From the NCBI GenBank assembly GCA_025093985.1, contig JACAAK010000002.1:1798001-1862000 (forward strand): 64,000 bases of DNA, in the 5' to 3' direction. Source of the stretch: Calvatia gigantea. Lineage: Eukaryota > Basidiomycota > Agaricomycetes > Agaricales > Lycoperdaceae. The position numbers and the translations under genes are program-made. Below are positions 61,452-64,000 of the stretch, one piece after another; the stretch's first letter is position 1; every line of letters starts with the position of its first letter. The notes below the pieces were generated by a model. The model was not told the origin of the DNA. It worked only from the letters and a program-made list of their open reading frames with translations, and searched no databases.

Positions 61452-61740
61452 CTATGCTGTGGCCATCTTGGAAGCCACAGTCCTCTCGCTCTCCAGCTTG
61501 CACTTATTTCGGTCAAATGCCTGTTGTCGGCAGTCTTCCAATTTGCTGCAGTTATGGTGTTCTGGAAGCCGGTGCTAGTGGAAGATCAGGACGAGGGGAG
61601 GAGGGGTGAGGGTGTAGGGACCTACCGAGCTACAGAACTGGGCACGGCAGTGTGGACATTCACCAACAATGCGGAGCGCAGCAGAGGTACACTGAGCGTC
61701 AGTGTTGATCTGGGAACTGGCAACGTTTCTTGGCGGCCAT
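61452..61740 (-). CDS. Small AN1-type zinc-finger protein, one-base frame break
   Basis: The AN1 finger is a Cys/His zinc site found in ubiquitin and stress-response factors. From the ATG at 61740 the frame reads MAAKKRCQFPD. The rest, DAQCTSAALRIVGECPHCRA and QFCSS, then after a 51 bp intron (61625-61575) HRLPEHHNCSKLEDCRQQAF and DRNKCKLESERTVASKMATA, is one base out of phase with that start near 61703-61708. The Cys and His spacing (C..C, C, H....HNC) fits an AN1 finger, and the ending ERTVASKMATA is a strong protein-like block. With the extra base ignored, the protein is about 80 residues, a single-finger form. No intron explains the offset. It is either a sequencing error or a disabled allele. 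Confidence 0.75.
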
Positions 61741-62819
61741 GGTAGATTGAGAGGGTGACAGCTAGCTGAGGCTGACGACGGTGATGTGAGTGAGGTTGTA
61801 ATAATAGTGAACGCATAAAAACTCACAGAAAGCAAAAAGACAGAAACAGTCAGGGATAGATGGAAGGTGTTGGGTACTAGGAGGGTGTCTTGAGGCAAGC
61901 TGAATTATAAAGGGAGCGACGCGTAAGCCATGTCCTCCGCACGTGGCTGTCTCCATGTCCGCACAGCTTCCCGCATTTTCTTCCTCCGACCCCGCCCCGA
62001 TTTTGCCGTTCTTGCCGATTGGCTGCATTAACACTGGAATTTCCTCAGCTCTTCTTCCAACTTGGACATGAAGGGCATTGGACTGGCAGATGACGCCGTT
62101 GGATGATTAATTTGTGTACAGTCGAGTCAGTCTTTCAAAGAAAATTGTCGTGTGACCGATCTTTCGTGGCGTTTCCTCGCCTGCCCAGCACAGGATACTC
62201 GAAAGCAGCAGCTCCTGCCTCCGTGTTCCCCCATTGTTCGACGCCTATTTCCCTCTTCTTATAACTATTTTCACTTCAACCAAGCTCGCGCTCGAAAGTG
62301 GTGGTGGCTGGCCTTTCAGCCGGCACTTGGACTCCTGAATTTGGGCTGTCAACCCTTATCGCTCGGCAGGCATTCTTTCGCGTGCGGATCCTGGCGACGG
62401 TTGGGACTTTTCGCATTGTCTGGTGTTGTGGGGGAGAATTTTTGTGTAGCCATGGCCTGCATCATATTGGGAACCGCAGGCAAAGAAAGTGAGCCACATG
62501 GGAGTAATCCTTCCTCCTGAGAGTATCCATCTCACAAGTTGTCTAAGTGGAATGGCGGATAACATTTTTTTTCTGCAATTGCATCAAACAATTTAATTCA
62601 AGTGAAGTTTGGGGTATCGTAAACAAAGGAAAGAATCCATATGAAGTCAAATTACCTAGACCGGTATAATATTAAAGAGAAGTGGGCCCAAGGATCACGA
62701 TGATAGGTCTGTTTCCGGATGTCATGTATTGCGGATGAGCCACACGTGCGCTGCGGGCAGTTGATAGGTCGGCTGTAAGTAAGATGTAGAGCAGGGCCGA
62801 AATGGGCACAACTCCGGAT
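61741..62819. other. Intergenic, 1.1 kb
   Basis: This lies between the AN1 start and the stop of the right syntaxin. It contains C/T-rich patches and short frames without motifs. No gene was recognised. Confidence 0.5.
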
Positions 62820-63996
62820 CTATGCGGTAGCACTTGGTGAGGGTGCGGCCGCTGAAGTGGCAGGCTTGTTATTATTGTTGTTGCCCAAGGCGCTTCCAGT
62901 ATTCTTGATGTTGTTGCTAACAACAACACCCACGACAACAGCGACGATGATAAGGACGATGACGATGATGAAGAAGCAAATCCACCGCTTTTTACGAGCT
63001 GCGCGCGCGGAATCGACAGCCTTGTTGGTGTATTGCAACCTAGAGTGTGTTTGATCAAACTATCATGACTTCCAGAAATACGACCCATACCCCGTTTCTA
63101 TGTCTTTCTCGACGTTAGCCGCACTGGTCTCGATCGTGTTGATCACTTCCTCCTGTTGCTCAACAAGAACACTCATCTTGGAACAAAATCAATTCCCATC
63201 CCAAAGCCAAGCGGTCTACTCACATCATTGAATAACTGGGCGAGCTCGGCCAAGGTCTGTTCAATGCGCTTGATCTCCTCATGTCGCTCCTGCACCTCCC
63301 GGTAGGCTCTCTGTGAATCTCCGTAACGAGAGTTGAGAAGCTATTGATAAACATCCAACATTGGTGAACTTTCCACCAGGACTCGCACAATTCAAACGCA
63401 CCGCTTGGCTGAAAATTTGATCGTTGTTGGTATCGTTAACTACAGCGCGAATCTCCTCGGGCGTAGCATCGGGTTTGACGATCTTGTATTGGCGTTCCAT
63501 CCTTTGCTTGTACTTGGTCCTGTATTGTTGCTCGACTTGCTGGTAATTTTGAATAGCCTCGACGAATTTTGATTTCACAAGGGCCGTCTGCCATACCTCG
63601 GTGAGAATCGGAGCCTAGGACAAGTCTTAGGGAAACTCACCTGCTGCCTGCGTATCTGTGCATCACGACCGGAGGCGGGTTGAGCTTCAAGGGCCTTAAT
63701 TCTTCGCTTGAGTTGGTTACTGAGCGCGCTTGTATCTTCAACAAGCTCGTCTAGTTGCGAAGCGTTGCGCTGGGCAGCTGCATCATCCATGTTATTAAGC
63801 GACCTCGAATGGAGGTCACCGACGCGAGCAATGTTGTCATTGAAGGTCTTGAGCATATCTTGTATGGATGCAATCTGCGCATAGATGAGTATCATTTCGT
63901 GGAGAAAGTTGAATTTACCCTTGCCTCATTGTAAAAACTGGACATGTCTCCTGGTGTAGTCGGCACATGTGTTGAATTGTCTTTCACGTCCGACAT
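62820..63996 (-). CDS. Plasma-membrane syntaxin, Qa-SNARE of the Sso1/Sso2 type (right copy), 5' end cut by window
   Basis: An exocytic t-SNARE. From the MSD at 63996 it reads FYNEARIASIQDMLKTFNDN, IARVGDLHSRSLNNMDDAAA and an Habc bundle, then KSKFVEAIQNYQQVEQQYRT and KYKQRMERQYKIVKPDATPE. The SNARE helix is RIEQTLAELAQLFNDMSVLV, continuing EQQEEVINTIETSA with the zero-layer Gln in VEQQ. AVDSARAARKKRW precedes the membrane helix ICFFIIVIVLIIVAVVVGVV. Unusually, about 30 residues follow the helix, including NNNNN and an Ala/Ser/Pro-rich end (PSPSATA), where most tail-anchored SNAREs have only a few. The GAG before the ATG mirrors the left copy (GAGATGTCGGAC), so the true start is probably beyond 64000. 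It is the more canonical of the two paralogues. Confidence 0.9.
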
Positions 63997-64000
63997 CTCG

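Overview
This looks like nuclear DNA of a filamentous basidiomycete, most likely an Agaricomycete. The genes are dense, on both strands, and broken by many short introns (about 50-70 bp, GT-AG, once GC-AG). Codon use is even, and the proteins are typical of mushrooms and their relatives. No prokaryotic, viral, rRNA, tRNA, CRISPR or intact transposon features were seen. All exon joins were worked out by eye from splice signals and protein motifs.

Layout. 0-14 kb holds housekeeping genes: the 5' part of phosphatidylinositol synthase, a plasma-membrane syntaxin (Sso type), asparagine synthetase, a DH-PH RhoGEF, a family-16 methyltransferase, a small conserved EF-hand-like protein, and the spliceosomal DEAD-box helicase Prp28. 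13.9-21.7 kb is a 7.8 kb stretch in which I recognise no gene. 21.7-29 kb carries a Hal4-type kinase, the ER lectin Yos9/OS-9 and a small AT-hook protein. 29.6-34.6 kb is a three-gene kynurenine-pathway cluster: kynurenine 3-monooxygenase and kynureninase diverging from about 300 bp, then kynurenine formamidase. 34.9-45.6 kb has Pmp3, eIF2B-epsilon, an Ala/Glu/Pro-rich protein, Nop2 and a FUN14 protein. 45.9-53.1 kb has three minus-strand genes for four-helix, MARVEL-like membrane proteins with long disordered tails, with a plus-strand Hv1-type proton channel among them. 53.9-64 kb has a PP4 regulatory subunit 1, aspartate aminotransferase, an AN1 zinc-finger protein and a second Sso-type syntaxin cut by the window edge.

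How they fit together. The clearest functional unit is the kynurenine cluster: formamidase makes kynurenine, the monooxygenase hydroxylates it and kynureninase cleaves off alanine, feeding de novo NAD synthesis. The MARVEL-like/Hv1 block is a membrane-protein neighbourhood whose joint role is unknown. The two syntaxins are paralogues serving exocytosis.

Caution. In three genes (RhoGEF, kynureninase, AN1), and perhaps in the first exon of the left syntaxin, one extra base interrupts a frame that is otherwise well conserved. This may be assembly error or real variation.
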